Shown piece after piece: positions 47,401 through 58,297 of a stretch of DNA of 64,000 nt. This DNA is from Purshia tridentata (taxonomy: Eukaryota; Streptophyta; Magnoliopsida; Rosales; Rosaceae). The position numbers were made by a program, and so were the translations under genes. Location of the stretch: assembly GCA_003254885.1 (NCBI GenBank), contig QANT01007525.1:62001-126000 (forward strand), written 5' to 3'. The notes under the pieces are model-generated. The model saw only the letters and a list, made by a program, of their open reading frames with translations, was not told where the DNA came from and did not search any database. The stretch's first letter is position 1, and every line of letters begins with the position of its first letter.

Positions 47401-50400
47401 ATACTCCAAGAGCAATTACTAAAAATTAAATCACATACTCAAATCGCAAACTGGATATGCCAATCATTTGTAAAGCGCAAAGGATGGATACTTAATGAGC
47501 ATGGATGCGATCATAAAATACACAAATCCTAATAAAATTTTCTATAGATAACTTTGATTTAGAACTTCAAAGCTGATACCTTAAAGTACAATTTCCTCTC
47601 CTTTATATTATTGGGGTCACCATAACATATTCCCAGTATCTTATCAACTTCAAATTCTTCAGAATCTCCAGTAGAATTTTCATCATCATCACTATCATCA
47701 TCACCATCCTCTTCAGCATCTTCTGTTCCAGAGAAATTGAATTGGGGTTGCTCTGGATCATTTGTCTTAACCAAGTCAAAATAAATGCAGAGTTTTCTCC
47801 ACTCCTCAAGCAATGAGAGAAAATCTTCAGCAGATTCATTTCTAACCTGGTACGTGAATCAGACATGAAAACATGAAATGGAGAAATAAAAGAAGCAAAC
47901 CAAAAGGGGAAAAGAGGAGGAAGCGGGGGAGGGTGGAATAAAGACACTTACTTCGGTTTCTGGATGGTTAAGCCTAAGACTTGCGCATGCATGCTCATTT
48001 ATATCGACAGCCCATCTCTGCAAGACATAATAAGAAAATAGAAGATTGATAACTTATAATTTCATAAAAAATAACAAAGAATGTAAAGGAATGCATAAAT
48101 AAAGCTGAACTTACTGTAACAAGATTTATGTTAGCCAAATTTGCACCAAGGCACAGACCAGTTGACATCGCACCACAACCAGAGTACAAGTCGAGCAATG
48201 TTAGTTCTGGTTTGCACTGCGCCCTAACACCACAACTTTGTGAAAGTTCTGAATTAACCTCACAAGCTCCGTTTACATAAACCTCACTAGAAATGGTTGA
48301 TGAACTATCACTTCCAGTCTGCAAACTTTCTGGACGTTCCAAACAGAATACAACACTTACAATTATAATTATTCAGGTGAACATGGCGTCTCCAAATGAA
48401 GTGATAAGCTATTTCTTATGTTAAACCCAGGAAAAAACAAATACCTGCGGGCAGATTCGCAAAACTTGAATAAGGTAACAAATATTTTGTGTCGCAGTAG
48501 TAATTGCACCCCAGAATAACTCTACTCCTTAAATCTTCATCAACCTGGCAGAGAAAAATTAATTAATTTCTAGTGGATTTATATTATTAATATTAAACGG
48601 AAAAACCGCATGAATTTGCAAACTTCCACCGTACATTTAAAGACAATCTAACAATATTAAGTTTTTCAAGAAGACAATCCAAAGGATTCACATCATGAAT
48701 CTCTGAAAAAAATACACGCCTGGGATCAGTAACAGCACGATCTTTAATAACCTACAGGTAGAAAGCAAAAATGAATATTAAAATTAACACCGAATAATAG
48801 CATACTACTGTTCAAAAAATAATTATAATAATAAAGTATCTGGAAAAATTAGACCAAATAGACGTTCCATTTGGAATAACTTACCGTGTCTCTTGCTCTA
48901 TAGTACCATTGTGCCGTAAAGTTTAATGACCCATCAATTGCCTCAAACATTTCCACAATCTTACAAATATAGGGTGGTTCTCCCTCCCCTGCCTAAACAT
49001 AAATATGAATAGGAAAAAAAAACATCAGATCATGAATAGGAACATTGAACAAGTATAAGCAAACATGTCGGACCCAAGAAAACATGACAAGGTAAAGCTT
49101 TTGAACAATAAATTCACACTAGCATTCTTGTTAGACATATAGAGTGAAATTTTTATATAGGAAACCAAGTGTGATTATGATAGTCTGGACAAATGTTGTG
49201 TTCTGTGCGCTGGAGTGCAAGCAAATGTGCGAACAGACACTTATATAACAATTCCGTAAAATTCTTTTCAAAATAATTGGCATTTCAAGCATCAATGTTT
49301 CTAATTCACTCTATATTAATACCACCTGGTGCAAAAACAGGTGTATTATTAACCATTTCAAGCATAAATTCATTTCTTATTAAAAATACTTAAAATACTT
49401 AACTAAATAATTTTTAGAAACCAATAACTTAATGATTCATATCAAGAGATAATATTGTGGAATAGAACTTTATTATATATTAAAATAAGAGTATTCTTGT
49501 TTTAAATATAATGTATATTATAAGAAAAAACCAAAAGGAATAAAAAAGCTCACTTTTACATGAGCATCATCATAAAGATCATATATAATCCGTCCATCCA
49601 CAAATGCCTTTTTGTAGTGGCACCGAGCTTGAATGGGATCCTCATCTCTGTTGAAAAACCAAAAAAGTGAAACATTAGGAGGAAAACAAAAATATATTTT
49701 CAAAATCAATCATTCACTAAAACAACGATTAACAAGAAAATACCGTAAATTCTACAGCAGCACAAAATAATTGACAACACAACAACCTCCAAATCTACGG
49801 CAGTACTACTCTATATTAAATTTGCATACCAATTTGATAAAATAGTGGGAAAAAATACCGTAAATTCTCAAAACCAAAATTCGACTTTGCCCCCAACAAT
49901 AAATATTTCATTCCCAGCTTTCAACGAGCATACTCTCACCTCCTCAATGCAATCACCACAGTCACTCTCACCACCACTATTGTCAGTACCACAATCCATG
50001 TATCCATATTTGTTTCCAATGTTGAGACAATCTCCCAAAACCACCATCAATATCACTACGGTTGCCACAACCGCCACTTCTACCATTCACATCTTATTCA
50101 AATTTCATTATGTTTAATAAAAAACTTTACAAACTTCCAAAACTCTGTTATTTTGAAATTGACTAGTGCCTTCAAACTTCCTCCACCAAATGCATTATAA
50201 AAGTAATCCTATAACACATGTTATGAATAAAACAGATTTATTGTGCTATTTGACCCTGGTACAGGTTATGAATGAAGTATTTTAATATTATTTGATGCAA
50301 ATGAAATCTGAAAATATTCTAATTTAAAATTTAAAATGTTAGTCAATTAAAAACGTACTCTTTTGAGATATTTGATCCAGGTACATACTTCTTCTGCAAT

Positions 50401-50903
50401 AATAACAAAAGCAATATTAAAAGTATATAAAAACGTTAAAACAAGAGCTTTCTATGTATGAAATTCTATTGACATCCGAAGACTAGGATCTACCTTAATA
50501 AAACATACAAAAAGTAAAGCAAAATATAAGTCCACTCTCCACTCTAAAAACGCTGAAAATTCATCAAAAATCAAACTACTAGATGCGCATCCATCTACCT
50601 AAAATATCCAAGGACAAATTCGTTCACCTTTCCCAGATACCGATTGGGCCATCTACGTCGAGCCTCCTCATCTTCAAACGATGGACCAATAAACCTAGCC
50701 TCCTGCTCCTCTCCATCTTCAACGGAAACCCCGTTCGTTTTTAAATTTTTCGGAGAAGCAGTAGCTTGGTCAGTACTCTGTACGGCTTCTTCCTCTACAG
50801 CTCCATGCTCTTCAGTTCGCTTCAGCTTCTTATTAGATGAAGCTGAGGCAGATTTGGAAGAGGAAGCTGAAGAGGCCGCGGTCGTCTTGCGCTTTCTCGG
50901 CAT
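44420..50903 (-). CDS. CMT3: Chromomethylase (CMT3-type DNA cytosine methyltransferase), 21 exons
   Basis: Exons (5' to 3'): 50903-50628, 50393-50359, 49647-49554, 48992-48885, 48751-48635, 48544-48445, 48329-48115, 48017-47952, 47846-47580, 46979-46921, 46792-46726, 46613-46284, 46209-46141, 46069-45983, 45892-45805, 45465-45353, 45247-45143, 45050-45007, 44922-44853, 44778-44675, 44585-44420. The product has 859 residues. A basic nuclear N terminus ([11 protein letters not shown]) precedes a BAH domain (about 105-230). Methyltransferase motif [15 protein letters not shown], is at 288-301. The chromodomain (about 400-462, [25 protein letters not shown]) splits the catalytic fold, the defining chromomethylase trait. 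Catalytic PCQ is at C480, ENV at 522-524, QFRMR at 564-568, with [10 protein letters not shown] and [11 protein letters not shown] near the end. Chromomethylases read H3K9me2 and maintain CHG methylation. The short N terminus favours CMT3 over CMT2. An acidic run precedes the chromodomain. Confidence 0.93.
47322..47402. repeat. 44-bp tandem duplication in CMT3 intron 9
   Basis: CAATACTTGCACACTGAAAT starts at 47322 and again at 47366; the copies extend to CATCATTCAT with one substitution, with TTAGAAA between them. It is recent and intronic, without visible effect on splice sites. Confidence 0.7.
49281..49365. repeat. Filler insertion in CMT3 intron 3 with a copied 26-nt segment
   Basis: CATTTCAAGCAT stands at 49281-49292 and 49354-49365. 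Within the material between them, 49331-49356 is identical over 26 nt to 39008-39033 and shares the terminal CAT with the right repeat. This fits a break repaired with templated filler DNA. Confidence 0.6.
49737..50100. other. Unexplained block in CMT3 intron 2
   Basis: AAAATACCGTAAATTCT occurs at about 49738 and again at about 49853. The second copy is followed by some 230 bp of GC-richer sequence that is open on the minus strand (49868-50086, 72 codons, with [19 protein letters not shown]). Its composition is unlike the AT-rich intron around it. It may be an inserted gene fragment or an unrecognised alternative exon; neither frame joins the CMT3 exons cleanly. Confidence 0.35.
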
Positions 50904-52090
50904 TATGTGTGGGATGGACACAGAGTGAGACTGAAATGCCGAGCAAAGGAGCACTGGAAAAGGAAGAGTTTGAGAGCAAAAGAGAGCGAGAGTGATAGGG
51001 TTTGTAAATAACGCGTGAATTATTTGGGTTTATGTAGTGGGCCGTGAAATTTTGAAGCGAATGTGAGGCCGCGTGCGTCTTGGGCGGGAAGCGGAAATTT
51101 TTGGAAACCGGATTTGAATTTCGCGTGTGTCGCGTCAAACTTTTTCTGAACGTTGAGACTTCTGGGGTGTTTGGTTGCGCGTGGACATTTCGGCGTGTTT
51201 GGCTATGTGTATTGGATTGCGTTTTACTTTTTTGTAAGTTTTTCTTTATCTTAATTATTATTTTGTTCAACTATTTCTTCATTTCACCAACTAATCAATA
51301 AATTATAATATGGTGTAGGCATATGATATGTCACAAGTAGACCCAATTTTCACATTGGACCGATTCTGGTGCTAAACCATAAATAATTTAAATCTCACAA
51401 TTAATTTTAGAATAATACGATACTATTAGAATAATGTTAAATTTATATAAAATAAGAATAATATTAAAATTTAAATATCATTAATTTTAAAATAATATTA
51501 CACAATTTTTTTAATTTAAAATATCTAGACAATAATTTTGAAATAGTCAAAAAAGATTAAAGATATTAGTTTAAGAAAGGAAAAAAAAATTAAACCCTTG
51601 TGAAACATCCAATTATTTTTTGGTTTGGGCCAAACAACCAAGTGAAATTCATTATATCAAAAACTCAATAAGTTTGGGCCAGCGGCCCGTTATTCTTTGA
51701 TGATGGATCTGTTATAAATCACGAGTTCACCAAATTGACGAACGTCGGCATGTCCCACCATACGGTCTACGTCCCAAACCCTCTCTCATTTGGTTGTCTC
51801 TGTTTTCCCGCATCATCCAACAGTTGGACTCGACGCCTCTCTATTTCTATCTCTGCCTCTTTCTCTCTACCAAACCCTAACCCCCAAATTACAATCACCA
51901 CGAACAAACCCTAATTCCCTTTAATTGAACCCCAATCCGACCCAATTGGCGTCCGATTTCATCTGATTTCACTCTTCAGCGACCATTCCTTCAAATTTCA
52001 GCCATGCACAAGACTCCCAAAGCTTCGCTTGATTAATATAATGATCGAATCGCTGAAGCACCGTAAAAATTCATTTTATGGGTTTGAGCA
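50904..52090. promoter_or_regulatory. Shared divergent promoter region, CMT3 and MUT9-like kinase
   Basis: The 1187 bp between the two start codons hold a GC-richer CMT3-proximal part (to about 51200), an AT-rich middle (51290-51600) and a C/T-rich leader for the kinase (51780-52050, with many TCTCTCT and AAACCCTA words). AAACCCTA repeats are common in leaders of plant housekeeping genes. No third gene fits here. Confidence 0.55.
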
Positions 52091-55000
52091 ATGCCGGAGC
52101 TTCGAAAAGGAGTCCGCCGAGGCCGTGCTAGGGTAGCTCACAAGCCATCGGACCCACCGCCGCCGTTGCGAAGGACCCGCGCCACGGTCGCCCGAGAAGC
52201 CGCTGAGGCCGTGGTGAGGCCGAGGACGAGGTTGGCAGTTAGAAAATTGAAAGAGGAGGAGGACCAGGAGCCGGAGCAGGAAGATCGTGTGATTGTGATT
52301 TCGGAGAAAGACTCCGATTCAGAGGGTAAAAAGGGAAAAGAAAAAGTCGAGGAGGAAGAAAAGAAAGTTGCGATGGCGGATGATAGTGGAGGCTTGAGTG
52401 CTAATAAGGCTGCTGGCCAAGAAGAAGAGGGCAGTACGGCGCCTTTTCCCGAAAAGGTGTGCGTTTTTGATGTGTTAGTTTGTGTTTTGTTTTTTAGTTG
52501 GATTGGTGTTGCTGCTGATGTAATATGTTTTTCTCCTTGTTGTTTTTTGATTGTTCAACTTATTGGTAATGGGGTTATTTTTTCTCAAACTTGGATATGT
52601 GGTGCCTATGTTTGAAGCTTTATTGTGTTTTGTTTAATGTTCTTATGAGAATTACGTCATAATCAGTTAGTTTCCTTCTTAAGATTGAGTAAAGTGGGCG
52701 TCTTTAATTTTATATGTGCATTTCTGTACGTTTTTGTTTAATGTTCTTATGAGAATTACGTCATAATAAGTTAGTTTCCTTCTTAAGATTGAGTAAAGTC
52801 GGCGTCTTTAATTTTATATGTGCATTTCTGTACGTGTTTATGGATACATGTTTCTCTGTTTGGGTGCATCAATGTCTGCGCTGGTATATTCCTGATATAC
52901 TATTTTGCTCTTTCATCTTCTTCCAATTGAGCGGGCCAGTGTCATAATTAGGTAGATGATTATCTATTTTCCTTTTTTGGGTTTAGCAATTTTAAAGAAT
53001 CCACGGGTTGGAGTATTGATTGGTAACTTAATGAGGGTTTTGGTTGTAATAATCTAAGTTTTTTCTATTGTTTAAACTTTTTCTATTGTTTAATTACTGT
53101 TATTAAATGGTATGGAAAATCTCCACTCTCAGGTTCAAGTAGGAGGGTCACCACTCTATAAGGTAGAGAGGAAACTGGGTAAAGGTGGCTTTGGTCAGGT
53201 GTTTGTTGGTCGTCGTGTTACTGGGGGAGTTGATCGTACAAGTGGTCCTGGTGCAATTGAGGTAAGTTTTTTAAGGTTTGATTATTATTTTCTACAGATT
53301 GATTAGTTTTCTATTTCACTAACTGTCCTTGTGGATTTCTTTATGATTTTTTGTATTTATCAGGTAGCACTAAAATTTGAGCACAGAAACAGCAAAGGCT
53401 GTAGTTATGGTCCTCCATACGAGTGGCAAGTTTACAAGTGGGTATTTTTCTTTCTCACATTTTGAGTTTTTCTCTTGTTTCTTCTCTAGATTGATGTGGT
53501 TAGGTTAATTTATATATATATGCATAAATATACATACACCTTCAACATTTATTTATAAATTGATTATTACTTACTGTTGAACAGCACTCTTGGCGGAAGT
53601 CATGGAGTGCCTAAGGTACACTATAAAGGAAAGCAGGGAGACTATTATGTTATGGTATGCTCAACTACCCTATCTTCTGTATCATTCCATTTTGAATTAC
53701 TGGTTTAAGGTTTTTCTTTTCTAAATTTTCAGGTTATGGACATGCTAGGACCTAGTTTATGGGATGTATGGAATTCTTCAGGGCAAGCGTGAGTATCTAA
53801 AATTATTTCTCCATTCAATTTGCTGTTATCTTGAGATCTGAAACTTGAATATGCCATTGAGGATTGAGCTGAAAACCAGTTTTAAATGTTTGGGGCCTAT
53901 TCTGTGAGGTTTGCATGTTTTTATATCTTTGACTTCAGCTTTGTGGAAACATTGTTACTTAAATTTTTCTGGTTATGTTTGAATGAACCCAGGATGTCTG
54001 CAGAAATGGTAGCTTGTATAGCTGTCGAGTCTTTATCAATTCTAGAGAAGATGCACTCCAGAGGGTATGTGAACATTATCCACTTTCTGGTGTTGGTTGT
54101 CCCAATCTTTTTGCGTGATATGAATATTATATTTTCTTTAATTTTTTTTTTAATTTCTATTTTAGATTTTGAACTTAATTTCACATATCATGTTTTTAAT
54201 TTAGCTATGTGCATGGAGATGTAAAGCCAGAAAACTTTTTACTTGGTCAACCATCTACGGCTCAGGAGAAGAAGTTGTTTCTTGTTGACCTTGGACTAGG
54301 CGAGTATATTTTATTTTATACTTATGGTGTCTCTTCAGTCATTTCATTTAGTTCAATTTCTCATGTCTTCTTTATCCTTACGTGATTTTGCAGCGACAAA
54401 GTGGAAAGACAGCTCTAGTGGGATGCATGTTGAATATGATCAACGTCCTGATATGTTTAGGTGAACTAATATCTGCATTTTTTTGGGTTGTGGTTTGCAA
54501 TGCAGTTCTGTTATCTTTAACCATAAAACCTTTTTTGTTTCAACTACAGAGGAACTGTACGATATGCTAGTGTTCATGCTCACCTGGGAAGAACTGCTAG
54601 TAGAAGAGATGATCTTGAATCTCTTGCTTATACACTTATTTTTCTCCACCGAGGCAGATTACCATGGCAGGGCTATCAGGTATACTATATATTAAAATTT
54701 AGTCTGTTTTACTCTCTTTAATTGGGTTTTATGCAAGTTATCTGAACTATACTTGCTCCTGTTTCAGGGTGATAATAAGTCATTCCTTGTTTGCAAAAAG
54801 AAGATGGCAACATCTCCTGAAATGCTGTGTTGCTTCTGCCCTCCACCTCTAAGGCAATTTCTTGAGGTTGTTGTAAACATGAAATTTGATGAAGAGCCTA
54901 ACTATTCGAAGCTAATATCTCTGTTTGAGGGTTTGATAGGATCAAATCCTTCTGCAAGGCCACTAAAAATTGATGGTGCTCAGAAGGTAATTTGCTGACA

Positions 55001-55762
55001 TTGTAAGCCTAAGATAGAGTCTGCTTTTGGTATGTTCATTGGGATCCTAATTTATTTTTTCCGATCACTTTTAGATTATTAGCCAGGTTGGCCAGAAACG
55101 TGGTAGATTGAATATTGAGGAAGAAGATGATGGGCAGCCAAGGAAGAAGGTTCGACTAGGAGTACCTGCTACACAATGGATTTCAATTTACAATGCTCGG
55201 ATGCCAATGAAACAGAGGTAGAAAATCAATTTGCAATGTGGTACCATTTTTCCCCCTCTAACAGATAGTGTAGTTTCACTCTTTCTGTGCATATTCAAAA
55301 GCGAGTTTTTTATAAGAAAATTAATAAGGAAAAAAAGATTTGGAATAAGTCCTTACGGCTTGTTTTTATTTTTATTTTGTATTTTTAGGTATCATTACAA
55401 TGTCGCTGATGCAAGGCTGGCACAACATGTGGAGAGAGGGATTGCAGATGGTCTGCTTATAAGTTGTGTGTCATCTTGTTCTAATCTCTGGGCGCTTATT
55501 ATGGATGCTGGAACTGGTTTTACAAACCAAGTTTATGAGCTTTCACCCTTCTTCTTGCACAAGGTGGATTTCTGTGCCTGTCTTTATTCATATAAGATAT
55601 ATGACTTCTGAAACAATTGACAGACTTGTTCTTCCAAAATACATAGGAATGGATCATGGAACAATGGGAGAAGAACTATTACATTAGTTCTATTGCTGGT
55701 GCTAATAATGGAAGTTCCCTTGTGGTGATGTCCAAAGGTATGTTTTCTTTAGTGATTAGTGT

Positions 55763-55796
<34 letters not shown>

Positions 55797-57049
55797 CCTC
55801 CCCCCCTCTCACCCTCTCTCTCTAAGTGGCTTACACATGGTAATTCCTTAGTTGTCTGTCTGAGGTCTAGGATTTTCTTCTTCCTGACACTCCTGGTACG
55901 CTCTGATGAATGGGTGACCTGCATAATGTTTTTATTATGAGCATAAATACTTGTTCTCTTTTTTCTCTACTTCTTCCACATCGGAAGTTGTCTGTGTTGT
56001 GCATTTTTGTTAGTTTTGACCAAATGTTGCCTTTTGTTATAATACTGATTGTATGTTTTGGTTTCATGAAGGAGATATTACCTGCCATCATGTAAAAGGA
56101 GTAACCTAGTGAACTTATGTTAAAAATGATTTGGATATCTGTAGACAGTATGAGTACTTACAAATTTGCATATCCAGACTTGTTCAATTTCTTGTAGCCT
56201 CTAAATTATGCAACTGTGACCCTATCACAGGAACCCAGTATACTCAACAGTCTTACAAAGTAAGTGATTCATTTCCCTTCAAGTGGATAAATAAGAAGTG
56301 GAGAGAAGGATTTCATGTGACTTCAATGGCAACTGCTGGGAGCCGGTGGGGTGTTGTCATGTCTCGCAACGCTGGCTTCAGTGATCAGGTTAGTTGTATC
56401 CAATTTTTTATCAACATCTGCTGTTCTCTTGGTAGGAAAGTTTGTGTTCATTTGATGTTCCATGCCAGCATGTCGCAGAATAATAGCCAGTTAACCGGAC
56501 AGAGAGATTTATCATGTTCAATTGATAGTGATATTATTATGTGAGGTTGAATTTAACTGGAAACGGATTTACTATTTGTGAATTTAACCATTGGATCATG
56601 ATGTCCCCTCTGGTTTTTGAGTTGGTGTCCGCTCTCTCACTTATCCTTGGCTTTTAATAGGTTGTGGAGCTTGATTTTCTCTATCCAAGTGAAGGCATCC
56701 ACAGACGTTGGGACAATGGTTTCAGGATAACATCAACTGCTGCAACTTGGGATCAAGCGGCTCTTATCTTGAGTGTTCCCAAGCGCAAACCTGGTGATGA
56801 AACTCAGGAGACTTTACGTACATCTCAATTTCCCAGCACACATGTTAAGGTATAAATATGAATCATTTATGTTAATTCAATTTTCGGTTAAAGTGAATGA
56901 CTTTGATACTGATTTAACTTTTTTAGACATAATATTATTGATTATAAATTAACGATCTCCTCACTCGAAATTCTGGTCTTTGTGCACAGGAAAAATGGGC
57001 AAAGAATCTGTATCTTGCTTGTTTGTGTTATGGGCGCACTGTATCTTGA
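52091..57049 (+). CDS. MUT9-like / casein kinase 1-family protein kinase (MLK/PPK), 16 exons
   Basis: Exons: 52091-52456, 53133-53261, 53364-53437, 53585-53654, 53733-53788, 53993-54064, 54205-54299, 54394-54460, 54550-54679, 54768-54986, 55075-55217, 55389-55563, 55647-55737, 56231-56388, 56661-56849, 56990-57049. The product has 697 residues. The N terminus is basic then acidic ([18 protein letters not shown]). The kinase domain shows the glycine loop GKGGFGQV (138-145), VALKFE with K169, HGDVKPEN with D261, and DLG with D284 in place of DFG, plus the CK1-like block [21 protein letters not shown] long plant-specific C-terminal domain ([40 protein letters not shown]) completes the MLK architecture. 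These nuclear kinases phosphorylate histone H3 Thr3 and light-signalling proteins. Exon 7 ends in a GC donor (AG-GCGAGT), the only GC-AG intron I found. A 104-bp tandem duplication sits in intron 1 and a (CT)n run in intron 13. Confidence 0.92.
52629..52836. repeat. 104-bp tandem duplication in the kinase intron 1
   Basis: TGTTTAATGTTCTTATGAGA begins at 52631 and again at 52735. The copies agree almost completely, with about two or three substitutions (AATCAG/AATAAG, GTGGGC/GTCGGC). It is a recent duplication within an intron. Confidence 0.85.
55766..55820. repeat. (CT)n / (C)n microsatellite
   Basis: A CT dinucleotide run grades into C-rich sequence and then CT again, inside kinase intron 13. 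It is likely polymorphic and would serve as a marker. Confidence 0.85.
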
Positions 57050-57797
57050 CTCCTGTGTAATTGCATGCAATTTGTAAGTCGAAAAGTGATAGACCTTGTA
57101 TCTTTATTCTGTTTCTCCCTCTTTGGGTCATGTTATTTGTATGAAAATTTGTTGTAGGAGAGGAGGTAGCTGCAGCAGCACAGATTCTGTTGTACGATAT
57201 ATGTTTTATGAAGCCTTATAGCTGGCTTCTATTTGAGATCTTGCTAGTAATTTAAAGATAATTATGCAGTGCCATTTTCCTTTCTTTTTCTTGTTTTATC
57301 TCATGTACAATGCAACATTTGCACTGTTAATACCCATCTAATTGTGAGTTGTGACAGATGCAAGGCACTCGTGTTCTCAACGTCTCCTTGTTCCTCATCT
57401 TGAGGCTTAATTCAAACTTACTGAATGCAGGCAGTGGACACTCCATCATCATTCCATCCTAGAGCACGCACGCTTCCTCTCGCATCGTTATATGACAAAT
57501 TACTAATCCAACGACCTCCATTTTAATATTTAAAATATATGCAAACGCAATGCCTAACCCCTTCAGCATTTTTAGTAATCATGTGCGTCCATGCTCACCC
57601 CTCTCCCCCTCTTTAGGACTTCAGGGTGGCAGTCGAGGAAATTAGTTGGGGCCACTAGGGTGATGTTTTATGATGGGCCCATCTCATTATATCATTCTAG
57701 TGTTAAAAATTATTTAATTATATGATTTATGTCTAAGAAATTTTTTATGTTAGAGAATGCTACTTATCCTGTCACCATAGATTTACAAAAGTTCACT

Positions 57798-57856
57798 GAA
57801 AATCGAAAAAATTAGGTTTTTTTTTTTTTTTTTTGGCCAGGAAATTGAAAAAATAG
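57798..57856. repeat. Poly(T)-GGCC insertion between imperfect direct repeats
   Basis: GAAAATCGAAAAAATTAG (57798-57815) recurs as GAAATTGAAAAAATAG (57841-57856). The insert is a long T run followed by GGCCAG; on the minus strand CTGGCC then A(n). It belongs to the recurrent set. Confidence 0.5.
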
Positions 57857-58029
57857 TTAAGCAAGCAAATTAACATTGTCTTTTATTTTTTTTCATTTTT
57901 TAAATCGAGTTTAAATGGATCAGCAGGATTCAATCCGACCTATTAAAAAAAATCTAACTCAACAGATATTAAGAGTGGGCCACAGAATTGCGAAGCCCAG
58001 AGGCGTAAAGCTCAGCTAAAAAATAACGC

Positions 58030-58220
58030 TAACGGTAACCGACATTAGGAGTTGGTGCGCCTGAGAGGGGCTTCCTGGGGCATGCCTCAATAAGTCACCT
58101 CTCACAAAGAGGTGGGCATTACAATATATGAGACCTACCTCTTTGTGAGAGGTGCCCCATTGGGCATGCCTCCATGGAAGTCTCACGCGGTGCGCCTTGG
58201 TCTCCAATATAGATTAACGG
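58030..58220. mobile_element. Hairpin-forming MITE-like element
   Basis: Two arms of about 60 nt are inverted around a loop near 58113-58130: ACCTCTCACAAAGAGGT on the left pairs with ACCTCTTTGTGAGAGGT on the right, and GGCATGCC occurs in both arms. The ends also resemble each other when inverted (CATTAGGAGTTGG and, on the other strand, TATTGGAGACCAAGG). TAACGGT lies on both sides (about 58031 and 58214), a possible target duplication. The transcribed hairpin could feed small-RNA production, but that is speculation. Confidence 0.5.
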
Positions 58221-58297
58221 TCACCTACCTACCTACCTCTGAGTCTCGAGATAGTCTCAGTCCTCCCTCCATTATTCTCAGTTTCTCACTCGAAGAG

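Larger units (their letters stand above)
57050..58297. other. Intergenic region downstream of the kinase
   Basis: It begins with the kinase 3' UTR. It contains a repeat-flanked poly(T) insertion (57798-57856) and a hairpin element (58030-58220). No gene is supported. Confidence 0.6.
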
